64,000 bases of DNA from Cytophagaceae bacterium (GTDB lineage Bacteria; Bacteroidota; Bacteroidia; Cytophagales; Flexibacteraceae). The notes beneath the pieces were generated by a model, which ran no database searches, had not been told where the DNA came from, and was given only the letters and a program-made list of their open reading frames with translations. The stretch spans positions 1,240,001-1,304,000 of the forward strand of contig CANGYH010000001.1 of assembly GCA_947458545.1 (NCBI GenBank), in the 5' to 3' direction. How positions within the stretch are numbered: position 1 is the first letter of the stretch; each line of letters starts with the position of its first letter. A program made the position numbers and the translations under genes. Shown here in pieces: positions 8,818-16,794 of this stretch.

Positions 8818-11028
8818 TTGGCTGTGTTAAGACTGTTCCTTTATCTATGGGTGGCCGGCCTAAGTCTGGCTACGGGCGCCGCTGCCCAGGTGCTGAACCC
8901 CGTTAGCTGGCGCTACAGTGTAGAGCCCAAAAACCCTAAAGTGGGGCAGACGGCCACGCTCATTTTTAAGGCTACCGTAGAGCCAGGCTGGCATCTGTAT
9001 GCCAACGACTTCTCGCCCGATGTGGGGCCCATCCCCCTGCGGTTCGAGTTTAAGCCCGATGCCAGTTATGCACTGGCCGGTAAAACCGTGCCCATAGACC
9101 CCCACCACGAGATGGACGAGGTCTTCGGCGGCGAGGTGTCGCACTGGAGCGGCCAGGGTGAGCTGCGCCAGAAGGTCACGGTAAAGACCCTACCCCTGCG
9201 CGTGGCCGGTACGCTGGATGGGCAGGCCTGTACAGATGCAGGCAAATGCGTACCCATCTCAGATGATTTCTCCTTTACGGCTGAGGGCAAAGCCGCAACC
9301 GAGCTTGCAAAGCCGGGCGGAGAGCCGATTACAGAGGCAAAGCCGGGCGTATCTGCCAGCCCCAACAACCCCCAGCGAGACGAAGCTTTCGCCCTGGCGG
9401 ATTCCAATAAGCCCCAACCCGGTGAGCCATGCGTTGATCCAATTACAGGCAAGGTGATAGACTGTATCACGGGCGAGATTATAGACTCCCTCAAGCCGAT
9501 GGCCGCTGCTGATACGGCTAAACCTAAACAGAGCACCTTGGCCCCTAGCCTCCCCCCAGCAGGCGGTGGTGCCATGGGCCTATGGTCTTGGTTTTGGGTA
9601 GCCTTTGGCTCGGGGTTGGTAGCCTTGCTTACACCCTGTGTGTACCCCATGGTACCTATGACGGTATCTTTCTTTACCCGCGGCAAGCAAAGCAGAGCCA
9701 AAGGGCTAGGCATGGCCGCACTCTTTGGCCTCTCAATCGTGCTGCTGTATGTACTGATTGGTGTAGTGGTGAGCCGCCTATTTGGGGGCGATGTAGCCAA
9801 CGACATTGCCACGCACTGGGCGCCGAATCTGCTGTTTTTCACGATATTCATGGTTTTCGGCTTCAGCTTTCTGGGCTACTTCGAAATCACACTGCCTGCC
9901 TCATGGTCAACCGCTACGGATGAGCGGGCAGAGAAGGGCGGTGTGCTGGGCATTTTCTTCATGGCGCTTACGCTGGTGGTGGTCAGTTTCAGTTGTACGG
10001 GGCCTATCGCCTCGGGCATCTTGCTCACCAGTGCCCAGGGCGCCTTATTACAGCCCATTGTGGCGATGCTGGGCTTCTCGCTGGCGTTTGCGCTGCCGTT
10101 CAGCTTCTTTGCTGCTTTTCCGCATGCACTCTCTGCCCTACCCCGCTCAGGCGGGTGGATGAACTCAGTGAAGGTGGTGCTCGGCTTCGTAGAGCTGGCT
10201 CTTGCCCTCAAGTTTCTCTCTGTGGCAGATTTGGCCTACCACTGGCACATTTTAGACCGCGAGGTTTATCTATCTCTCTGGATTGTCATCTTCAGCCTTT
10301 TGGGCTTCTACCTGCTGGGCAAGCTGCGCTTTCCGCACGACGATGATGAGGAGAAGCCCATCCACTGGCTGCCGCTTACGTTGGCCATCGGGGTATTCGG
10401 ATTCGTGGTGTACCTGGTGCCAGGCCTGTGGGGTGCCCCGCTCAAAGCCTTGAGCGGCTATCTGCCTCCGCTAGAGACGCAAGATTTCAGGCCAGCGGCA
10501 CAACAAAGCTCCGGCAACCATGGCGCAGCCACCTCGGCGGCACTGCCGTCCGGCTGCCCAGCCCCGCGCTATGCAGACTTTCTGCACCTGCCCCATGGGC
10601 TTCAAGGATACTTCGACCTAGACCAGGCCCTGGCCTGCGCCAAAGCCGCCAACAAGCCCGTATTTATAGATTTTACCGGCCACGGCTGCACCAATTGCAG
10701 AGAGATGGAGGCCCGCGTCTGGAGCGATCAGAAAGTTCTACCCCTGCTGCGCGAGCAGTTTGTGGTCTGTGCGCTATACGTTGACGACCGCACAGCGCTG
10801 CCCCCCGCCGAGCAATACACCAGCCGGGTAGATGGCAAGCTAAAAGCCACCATAGGCAAGCGCAACCTCGACATGGAGGTAGAGCGATTCGGCTCTAACG
10901 CGCAGCCCCAGTATGTGATTTTGGCACCCGACGGCACGTTGCTGGCAGGCCCCAGAGCCTACGATCTGGATGTGCCTGCTTTCGTGGCCTTCTTAGAGCA
11001 AGGTCTTGCAAAGCACAAGAATCTTTAG
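8818..11028 (+). CDS. dsbD: Thiol:disulfide interchange protein DsbD
   Basis: DsbD carries reducing equivalents from cytoplasmic thioredoxin across the inner membrane to periplasmic proteins. All three modules are present. Numbering from an upstream in-frame TTG at 8758, the periplasmic alpha domain has the pair C158/C164 (QACTDAGKC). The membrane domain has C294 in LLTPCVYPMVP and C412 in FSCTGPIASG. The C-terminal thioredoxin domain has C643/C646 (HGCTNCRE). Starting at 8818 gives 736 residues and a clean signal peptide ending near ATGAAAQ; the -7 box at 8736 argues against 8758. The alpha-to-membrane linker contains two extra cysteines and a duplicated ITGK/E motif (residues about 225-243) that I do not recall from standard DsbD. 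A bidirectional terminator follows. Confidence 0.92.
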   Translation: MAVLRLFLYLWVAGLSLATGAAAQVLNPVSWRYSVEPKNPKVGQTATLIFKATVEPGWHLYANDFSPDVGPIPLRFEFKPDASYALAGKTVPIDPHHEMDEVFGGEVSHWSGQGELRQKVTVKTLPLRVAGTLDGQACTDAGKCVPISDDFSFTAEGKAATELAKPGGEPITEAKPGVSASPNNPQRDEAFALADSNKPQPGEPCVDPITGKVIDCITGEIIDSLKPMAAADTAKPKQSTLAPSLPPAGGGAMGLWSWFWVAFGSGLVALLTPCVYPMVPMTVSFFTRGKQSRAKGLGMAALFGLSIVLLYVLIGVVVSRLFGGDVANDIATHWAPNLLFFTIFMVFGFSFLGYFEITLPASWSTATDERAEKGGVLGIFFMALTLVVVSFSCTGPIASGILLTSAQGALLQPIVAMLGFSLAFALPFSFFAAFPHALSALPRSGGWMNSVKVVLGFVELALALKFLSVADLAYHWHILDREVYLSLWIVIFSLLGFYLLGKLRFPHDDDEEKPIHWLPLTLAIGVFGFVVYLVPGLWGAPLKALSGYLPPLETQDFRPAAQQSSGNHGAATSAALPSGCPAPRYADFLHLPHGLQGYFDLDQALACAKAANKPVFIDFTGHGCTNCREMEARVWSDQKVLPLLREQFVVCALYVDDRTALPPAEQYTSRVDGKLKATIGKRNLDMEVERFGSNAQPQYVILAPDGTLLAGPRAYDLDVPAFVAFLEQGLAKHKNL

Positions 11029-11052
11029 CATCGCAATCCTGGCTTCCAATAA

Positions 11053-11084
11053 AAAATGCCCGCCTGTTGCCAGGCGGGCATTTT
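11053..11084. terminator. Bidirectional terminator between dsbD and tsf
   Basis: A perfect hairpin: stem AATGCCCGCCTG and its complement around a TTGC loop, with an A-run on the left and a T-run on the right. The two genes converge here, so it can terminate both. Confidence 0.85.
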
Positions 11085-11104
11085 CATGTCAATCTGCTTA
11101 CAGA

Positions 11105-11929
11105 TTAGCCGATGGCCACACGCTTGAAACCGGTAACCGTCAGGCCGGCAGCGGTACGCTCCAGCAGTTGGCGGATGGTTACGCCGTTATCTTTTACGAA
11201 AGACTGGTTGAGCAACGTGTTCTCTTGATAGAACTTGTTGAGCTTGCCCATGGCAATCTTCTCGAGCATGGCTTCGGGCTTGCCCTCGTTGCGGGCCTGC
11301 TCTTTGCCGATCTCGATTTCGCGCTCTACGATGGTAGCATCCACACCGTCTTTATCAACGGCAACGGGCTTCATAGAAGCAATTTGCAGGGCTACGTCTT
11401 TGCCAACCTCGGTCAGGTCTGCGCCATTGCCACCGGCAAAGGCTACGATTACGCCGATTTTGCCGTTGCTGTGCACATAAGTGGCGGTTTTGTCGCCGTT
11501 TACCTTGTCGAAGGCTACAATCTCGATTTTCTCGCCGATTTTGCCCATCAAGTCGGTGAGGTGGTCGGCTACGGGGCGGCCTTCTACAGAAAGTGCGGCT
11601 ACTTCGTCTGCCGTGCTCACACCTGCGGCAACAGCGGCTTGCAGCACGCGGTCGCCCAGGGCACGGAACTCATCGTTCTTGCCCACGAAGTCAGTCTCGC
11701 AGCCAAGGGCCAGCACGGTGGCTGTGCCACCTTCGGCAGTAATGAAAACGGCACCTTCGGTGGTGTTGCGGTCAGCACGGCTGGCCGACACCTTTTGGCC
11801 TTTTTTGCGGAGGATGTCAACGGCGGCGTCAAAATCTCCGTTGGCCTCGGTGAGGGCCTTTTTGCAGTCCATCATGCCCGCGCCGGTCATTTGGCGGAGC
11901 TTGTTTACTTCAGCAGCAGTAATTGCCAT
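11105..11929 (-). CDS. tsf: Translation elongation factor Ts
   Basis: EF-Ts is the guanine-nucleotide exchange factor of EF-Tu. The 274-residue protein starts at the ATG 11927-11929 with MAITAAEVNKLRQMTGAG; the UBA-like N-terminus and the TGAGMMDCKKAL motif are canonical. The core TDFVGKNDEF segment and a full C-terminal domain follow. An upstream in-frame ATG at 11971 would add 14 non-conserved residues and would fall inside the -7 box, so it is rejected. Unusually, rpsB is not directly upstream. The preceding minus-strand gene is tRNA-Pro with its own terminator, so tsf seems to be transcribed from its own promoter. Confidence 0.96.
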   Translation of the reverse strand: MAITAAEVNKLRQMTGAGMMDCKKALTEANGDFDAAVDILRKKGQKVSASRADRNTTEGAVFITAEGGTATVLALGCETDFVGKNDEFRALGDRVLQAAVAAGVSTADEVAALSVEGRPVADHLTDLMGKIGEKIEIVAFDKVNGDKTATYVHSNGKIGVIVAFAGGNGADLTEVGKDVALQIASMKPVAVDKDGVDATIVEREIEIGKEQARNEGKPEAMLEKIAMGKLNKFYQENTLLNQSFVKDNGVTIRQLLERTAAGLTVTGFKRVAIG

Positions 11930-11968
11930 GGCAATGGGGGTAAGGCGCCAGGGGGCGCTTTGAGGCCG

Positions 11969-11976
11969 CAAAGGTA
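11969..11976 (-). promoter_or_regulatory. -7 box TACCTTTG of tsf
   Basis: A perfect TAnnTTTG motif on the minus strand 39 bases upstream of the tsf ATG, downstream of the tRNA-Pro terminator. No exact TTG is found 20 bases further upstream. Confidence 0.5.
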
Positions 11977-12060
11977 CGGCAAAAACCCGAGATTATTAGC
12001 ACCTGATCAGAAAAGGCCACAACGCCCGCCGCCGCCCCCCTCCGGGGCGGCTCCGTGCCA

Positions 12061-12095
12061 ATAAAAAGGCCCTTCTGCCAGTAGGCAGAAGGGCC
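12061..12095 (-). terminator. Rho-independent terminator of tRNA-Pro
   Basis: A perfect 12-bp stem (GGCCCTTCTGCC and its complement) with a 4-base loop, followed on the minus strand by a run of T. It lies 9 bases past the tRNA 3' end. Confidence 0.85.
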
Positions 12096-12103
12096 AGTTT
12101 CTG

Positions 12104-12177
12104 TCGGGATGGCGGGATTTGAACCCACGACCCCTTGCACCCCATGCAAGTACGCTACCGGACTGCGCCACATCCCG
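12104..12177 (-). tRNA. tRNA-Pro (anticodon GGG)
   Basis: A 74-base cloverleaf on the minus strand. Acceptor arms CGGGATG/CATCCCG pair over 7 bp. The anticodon stem CTTGC/GCAAG encloses the loop ATGGGGT, giving anticodon GGG (proline CCC/CCU). The T arm GTGGGTTCAAATCCCGC is standard. The 3' CCA is not encoded. Confidence 0.95.
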
Positions 12178-12265
12178 AATACGCTCATCAAAAGGTCCGG
12201 TTGTACCTTTACAGAGCCCTTCTGACAATGGGCAGCGGCAATCGCTGCTTTTGTCATTAGGGCTG

Positions 12266-12296
12266 CAAAGGTAGCCTGCGCCATGATTTTTACCAA
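12266..12296 (-). promoter_or_regulatory. Promoter of tRNA-Pro (TTG-N20-TACCTTTG)
   Basis: On the minus strand a TTG (12294-12296) is followed by exactly 20 bases and then TACCTTTG (12266-12273). Transcription start would fall about 80 bases before the tRNA. The promoter overlaps the first codons of the divergent MbnP-like gene at 12283. Confidence 0.7.
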
Positions 12297-13050
12297 ACGA
12301 GATTTAGCCTTGGTTGCCACGCTAGCGCTTGCTGCGCTGCAAGGTTGCAACGGGCCAGAACCCGGGCATGATCCGCCCCAAACGCCAGGCAACTTTAGCG
12401 TAAGCATCAACTTGCACCATGCAGACTCTGCCGGCCAGGCATTTGCCCTTGGAGAGCCCATGAGCACCCCAGCCGGTGAGCGCATTGAGCTCACAGAAGT
12501 AAAATACTACCTGAGCAACCCCGTACTTACAGACTCTGCCGGGCAACGTGTACCGGTCGCTGGCTGGTACAGGCTGGTAAACCTTCGCAACCCGGCTTCA
12601 TGGAAACTGACCGTGCCAAATGTGCCCGTAGGGCGCTACCAAAGCCTGGAGCTCCTGCTGGGCATAGACTCTAGCCAAAGCATGCGGGTAGATCACAGCG
12701 GGCAACTTGCCCCAGACAGCGGCATGTTCTGGACCTGGGACACCGGCTTTCTGCACACCAAGACGGAGGGCTTCGTGGGCCGGGGCAGGCAATACTTTAG
12801 CTGGCATGTGGGGGGCTTTGCCCACCCGTATGCCAACCAACGCCGCATCCAGATTCCGCTTGGGCGGGGCGGCCTGGCCCTGCGCCCGGGGCAAACCCTG
12901 CGCACCTACCTGCGGGTAGACGTGGGCCGGGCATTGGCGGGCGCACTTACGCCAGAGGCTGCCCTTGTGGTACACGATAAACAGCAAGGTCGCACCGTGG
13001 CAAACCAGTGGGCCCGTGCCTTCGTCGTAGACAGCGTATCGGCCCAATAA
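12283..13050 (+). CDS. MbnP-like lipoprotein
   Basis: A 255-residue exported protein. Residues 8-22 form a lipoprotein signal ending LAALQGC. The body has the pattern of the MbnP family (a periplasmic, possibly copper-related group first noted with methanobactin genes): a LTEVKYYLSNP strand, GIDSSQSM, then SGMFWTWDTGF with a following EGF segment. The usual neighbour, a MauG/MbnH-type di-heme peroxidase, is absent here, and so is a TonB receptor, so the metal link is only inherited from the family. A 12-bp hairpin (13072-13114) follows the stop. Confidence 0.75.
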   Translation: MIFTKRDLALVATLALAALQGCNGPEPGHDPPQTPGNFSVSINLHHADSAGQAFALGEPMSTPAGERIELTEVKYYLSNPVLTDSAGQRVPVAGWYRLVNLRNPASWKLTVPNVPVGRYQSLELLLGIDSSQSMRVDHSGQLAPDSGMFWTWDTGFLHTKTEGFVGRGRQYFSWHVGGFAHPYANQRRIQIPLGRGGLALRPGQTLRTYLRVDVGRALAGALTPEAALVVHDKQQGRTVANQWARAFVVDSVSAQ

Positions 13051-13071
13051 GCAGAATTGGCCTAAAATGCA

Positions 13072-13114
13072 AGGCACCCTGGCCCGCATGCAGCGCAAGC
13101 GAGCCAGGGTGCCT
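13072..13114. terminator. Hairpin between convergent genes
   Basis: Stem AGGCACCCTGGC and its perfect complement with a 19-base loop, between the MbnP-like gene and the convergent YtxH gene. No strong T-run follows on either side, so termination is likely but not certain. Confidence 0.5.
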
Positions 13115-13138
13115 CTAGTACTTCGGCTATCTAGCCGC

Positions 13139-13435
13139 CTACTCGGTAGGCATCTCCAGCCTTGGGCGGTGAGGCAGGTCTGCCGGATTGTTGAAATCGG
13201 CATGCACCAGCTCGTCGCGGTGCTGTTCTAGATCCTGCACCGCATCTGCCTTTCGCCCACCGCTTTGCCCACCAACCAGGTGAGCCCATTGCTCGCGCAG
13301 TTGCCCACGCCAGTTATCCGTCTGCGACGAAAGGTCAGCCAGTAACTCTTTACCGGCTTTGGGCGCCAGCACCAGGCCAGCTACGATGCCGGTGCCCAGG
13401 CCTGCCAGCAGGCCCCAGTATACATTGCGATTCAT
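13139..13435 (-). CDS. YtxH-domain membrane-anchored protein
   Basis: A 98-residue protein with one N-terminal membrane helix, about residues 6-24. It is rich in Gly and carries the GTGIVAGLVLAPKAGKEL motif typical of YtxH (Gram-positive general-stress family, also common in Bacteroidota). The rest is a charged, partly helical soluble tail rich in Gln, His and Asp. YtxH proteins have no established biochemical function; a stress link is only by homology. It has no obvious operon partner. Confidence 0.75.
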   Translation of the reverse strand: MNRNVYWGLLAGLGTGIVAGLVLAPKAGKELLADLSSQTDNWRGQLREQWAHLVGGQSGGRKADAVQDLEQHRDELVHADFNNPADLPHRPRLEMPTE

Positions 13436-13593
13436 AAGTTGATTTAAGGGGAGACGTTTCGAGGATTCTTGTTGAAGGGTTCAGGTGGGTTTGGTACGGC
13501 CATAATGTCTGTGGGGTTATGGCCAAAACTGCCCGTTTGTGCACAAGGGCTGCCATCTTCGTCGGCCAGAACCCAAATCACTAGGCCCCTAGC

Positions 13594-15042
13594 ATGCATC
13601 GGCGCGGATACTATGGACATATTGCTCTATTGTGGCTACTGCAGGCCGGTGCCGTTGCATGCGTGCAGACGCAACCGCTCTTCTGGGATAACGTCTTGCT
13701 TTCGGGCAAGATACCCACAGAGCTTTACCAGGGCCAGCTCTCCTCACTATTTGTAAGCGAGCGTCTGGCAGGCTACAGCCCGCTGTGGGGTAGCTACATC
13801 GCCTTGGGTTGGCAATGGTTTGGGCGCAGCCTTGCGGCAACCCATTGGCTCATGTTGCCCCTGCTCTGGCTCATCAGCTACCAGGCCGTCAGGCTAGCCC
13901 AACAGTTTGTGCCCAGGCGGGCGCTGGGGCTCACACTGTTGGCCCTGCTTTCTGTGCCGGTGCTGGCGGCCCTAAGCGTTCAATGCGGGCCAGACCTGGC
14001 GCTGGTGGGCTTTTACCTGGCGGCCGTCAATGCCATACTCTATCGCAACAGGGCTTGGCTGGCTTTTGTACTTGTGATATTGGCGTTGGTCTCGCCTCGG
14101 GGGCTGTGGTGCCTTGTACCGCTCTTCGTAACAGACCAGGCACTGGTAGGCAACAAGCTCTTTGCGCCGCGCTGGCAATGGGCCTTGGGCAAGGCATTTG
14201 CCTTTGCGCCTGCTGGTATGGCTGCAGCCACGTGGTACTACCTGCATTACAACCATTATGGCTGGCTTTTTGCCGACCCAAACGGCGACTTTGCCTCGCT
14301 GGCAGCTTACACCACATGGCCCGAGTATTTACGCCAGTTGGGCATTTGCACCTGGCGCCTGATAGACTTTGGCCAAATAGTCGTCTGGATACCGTTGGTG
14401 GGCCTGGCCACCAGGGCCCTGCGGGGCCGCGCCGAGCATGGGGCTTTGCGTGGCACGCTGGCCCTGCTCACGTTGGTGCCCGCAGTGGCCTTCGGGCTAT
14501 TTTTTGCTGCCTTTCGCAATCCGGTAGGGCATAGGTATATGCTGGTGCCGGTATTGCTGGCCACGCTTTGGCTCTGCTACGAGTGGGCAGAAGGGCTGCG
14601 ATACCCACGGTTCAGGCAGCGGGTATGGTTGGTGGTGCTGTTTTTTTGGACGGGCCACCTCTGGGTAGCGCTTTATCCGCAAACCTGGGCCAAGGGGTGG
14701 GACGCTACCCTGCTGCACCTGCAGGCAGGCGCAGCCAAGCGGGCCATGGCCCCAGAGTTGGTAGGGTTACCTGCCGAAGCCCGGCAAAATGTCGGCGCCC
14801 ACTACCCCGATGCTGACCCATGGCAAGATTGCTTTCTGGCAGACTGGCAATTTACCCCCGCCCCCTACGACCCAACCATGAACGCTTACCTGCTCTACAG
14901 CAACGCCAGCAACGCTTTCGAGGCTGCCGATCATGCATACCTGGCGGCGTACACCCGCCCGGCCGTAGTCTGCAGCTTTTGGCCGGTGCGCATGGAGCTG
15001 CGCCGCAACCCCCGGGTGCCGGTTAAGGGCACCAATCCATAG
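13594..15042 (+). CDS. Polytopic membrane protein, GT-C-like
   Basis: A 482-residue integral membrane protein with about ten hydrophobic segments and a soluble C-terminal region after about residue 395. The layout, including a first extracytoplasmic loop with acidic residues after the first helix (FWDNVL), resembles bacterial GT-C/GT39-type lipid-sugar-dependent glycosyltransferases, but no diagnostic motif is clear. The ATG at 13594 precedes a hydrophobic first helix without a cleavage site. The MORN-type gene follows after 18 bases on the same strand, suggesting co-transcription. A second polytopic protein of similar plan lies at 48572-50089. Confidence 0.7.
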   Translation: MHRRGYYGHIALLWLLQAGAVACVQTQPLFWDNVLLSGKIPTELYQGQLSSLFVSERLAGYSPLWGSYIALGWQWFGRSLAATHWLMLPLLWLISYQAVRLAQQFVPRRALGLTLLALLSVPVLAALSVQCGPDLALVGFYLAAVNAILYRNRAWLAFVLVILALVSPRGLWCLVPLFVTDQALVGNKLFAPRWQWALGKAFAFAPAGMAAATWYYLHYNHYGWLFADPNGDFASLAAYTTWPEYLRQLGICTWRLIDFGQIVVWIPLVGLATRALRGRAEHGALRGTLALLTLVPAVAFGLFFAAFRNPVGHRYMLVPVLLATLWLCYEWAEGLRYPRFRQRVWLVVLFFWTGHLWVALYPQTWAKGWDATLLHLQAGAAKRAMAPELVGLPAEARQNVGAHYPDADPWQDCFLADWQFTPAPYDPTMNAYLLYSNASNAFEAADHAYLAAYTRPAVVCSFWPVRMELRRNPRVPVKGTNP

Positions 15043-15060
15043 AACTTTGCGTTATCAACC

Positions 15061-15945
15061 GTGACCGTGACTCGTTTAGTATTTCTACTTTGTCTGCTGG
15101 CGGGCCTGGCTGAGTCTGGCTGGGCCCAGAAGTTTACGCCGCCCAAGCCCGGCAGCCCTGCTAGCCTAATACGCCGCCCGCTCACCAGCGAGAAACCGGT
15201 GATATGGGAGGATACGCTGGCCTCTGATAAGCGCAAAAAACGAGAGAAAAAAATCCCCAAAAAGACGTTTTGGGGCATCAAGACCAAAAAAGCCTACACC
15301 AAGGTGGTAGCTGGCCGCAAAACCACCTACGAGCTGTTCTACGTCTTAAAAAAACCCAAAGACCCAGATCCCTACGTACGCGAGCTGTGGTGGTATCACC
15401 GCAAAAAACGCAAGGTGTTTAACACTCCTATACCGCCCAAAGAGAAAGAGTATGCCGTGTATCTGCATGGCCCTTACGAAAAACGTATAAACAAGGTAAC
15501 CATAGAGCAAGGGCAGTTCTATGTAGGAGCCAAAACAGGTCGCTGGGAGACCAATGCCGGCACCGAAGACGAGATTCTGCTAGAAAAGCGTAAGTTCTAC
15601 AAGGGCTTTCCCAAAGAGGCCAAGGTTACTTATTACGATGCCAATCAGACACAGGTACAGGAGGTAACCCCCTACGAAAACGGCGAGCTGCATGGCATTT
15701 ACCTGAAGTATTTCCAGAACGGTACCCTCGCAGAGGAAGGCCGCTACGAATTTGGCCAAAAAGTCGGCGTCTGGAAGACTTACTTCGAAAACAAAAAGCG
15801 CGTTAAGCTCGAGATGCAATACCCACCCGACGCCTGGGCAGCAGATACCGTAGAGCCAGCCAAACTGCGCGAGTTTAACGAGCAAGGTCTGGTGCTCTAC
15901 GACAAAAACGTAGAGGACAAAAAGAAGCGCGACGGCAAGAAATAG
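15061..15945 (+). CDS. Exported MORN/YwqK-like repeat protein
   Basis: A 294-residue protein starting at GTG 15061, with a signal peptide MTVTRLVFLLCLLAGLAESGWAQ (split as MTVTRLVFLL and CLLAGLAESGWAQ). A lysine-rich stretch at about 55-130 follows. The C-terminal half carries MORN-like units of the form ENGELHGIYLKYFQNG, GRYEFGQKVGVWKTYFE. YwqK-type proteins are often annotated as antitoxin-like, but no toxin partner is present, so that label carries no functional weight. It is 18 bases downstream of the membrane protein at 13594, a probable operon. Function unknown; an envelope location follows from the signal peptide. Confidence 0.75.
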   Translation: MTVTRLVFLLCLLAGLAESGWAQKFTPPKPGSPASLIRRPLTSEKPVIWEDTLASDKRKKREKKIPKKTFWGIKTKKAYTKVVAGRKTTYELFYVLKKPKDPDPYVRELWWYHRKKRKVFNTPIPPKEKEYAVYLHGPYEKRINKVTIEQGQFYVGAKTGRWETNAGTEDEILLEKRKFYKGFPKEAKVTYYDANQTQVQEVTPYENGELHGIYLKYFQNGTLAEEGRYEFGQKVGVWKTYFENKKRVKLEMQYPPDAWAADTVEPAKLREFNEQGLVLYDKNVEDKKKRDGKK

Positions 15946-15959
15946 CCCCCCAAGCAAGC

Positions 15960-16439
15960 TTACTCCCCTACCTGCAGCACCACCTGGCACACCCAGACAC
16001 GCCGCTGTGGCTCTGCCGCCAGCCGAAACTCTACCACAACCCGATTAGGCTTGCATGGTGCCGTTGTACCGCAGTCTGCCGGCTCCAAGAGATAGGGCGG
16101 TAGCAAAAGCAAATCTTTGGCAGACATCCGCCGGTGCAGCACTTGCAGCGGCCGCAAGCCTTCTGCAGCGGTCAGCTTAACGTCCAACGAATCTGCCCCT
16201 CCCGTGTAGAGCATTAGCCCCAGCGAACCGGCCTGGGCAGATGTTAGCGTAAGGCGATGCTGGCTAACAATGGCGCCGCGTCTGTTTGGATGGGCTTTCC
16301 CTGGCAGGGCCAGGCCGGGGTTGCCGCCAATGCTTGCCAATAGGCTGGTATCTGCCTGCGCCTGGCTGTTGCCAGGCACGGCCAGGCATGCCGCAAAGGC
16401 AACCCAGAGGCAGATTCTGATAAGGCAAAGGCGAAACAT
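15960..16439 (-). CDS. Small secreted protein, unknown
   Basis: A 159-residue protein with a signal peptide (hydrophobic residues 3-20, cleavage near NSQAQA). The mature part looks like a small beta-sandwich and contains a C-x8-C pair in ADCGTTAPCKPN plus one late Cys in RRVWVCQVV. I do not recognise the family. It is convergent with the MORN-type gene, with only 14 bases between the two stops. The coding-quality frame, signal peptide and proper start favour a real gene. Confidence 0.6.
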   Translation of the reverse strand: MFRLCLIRICLWVAFAACLAVPGNSQAQADTSLLASIGGNPGLALPGKAHPNRRGAIVSQHRLTLTSAQAGSLGLMLYTGGADSLDVKLTAAEGLRPLQVLHRRMSAKDLLLLPPYLLEPADCGTTAPCKPNRVVVEFRLAAEPQRRVWVCQVVLQVGE

Positions 16440-16794
16440 GGCAACCTTAAGACCGTGTGGTGCGGCCAGCGGTTGTGAAAGTTACGGCACAACCACCTTG
16501 GCCGATGCAATAGCCGGGCCACCGAGTTGCAAACGCCCCCATTGGCTCCGAAGATTTCTTTTGGCTTCCATTCAACCACCGAATAGAATTTGGTGTCTAT
16601 GGAATAATTAGTCAAGGGTAGAAAGAAAGTGCCCCGATACGCCAATTTCTTGCCAAAGACTGATTTTCTTTGTACCTACCTTTACCATGCCTTTGGCTAG
16701 CCGACTCGCGTTGGCAGGGCCTAAGGCGGGCACCCCCGGCCAAAGGGTACTGGCAGACCTGAAACCGCGCCTTTTCTTGACTAAACCGAACCGT

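Noticed and set aside
15061-15945. Toxin-antitoxin module based on the YwqK-like label
   Set aside because: The protein is exported and no toxin gene is adjacent; the family name does not establish function.
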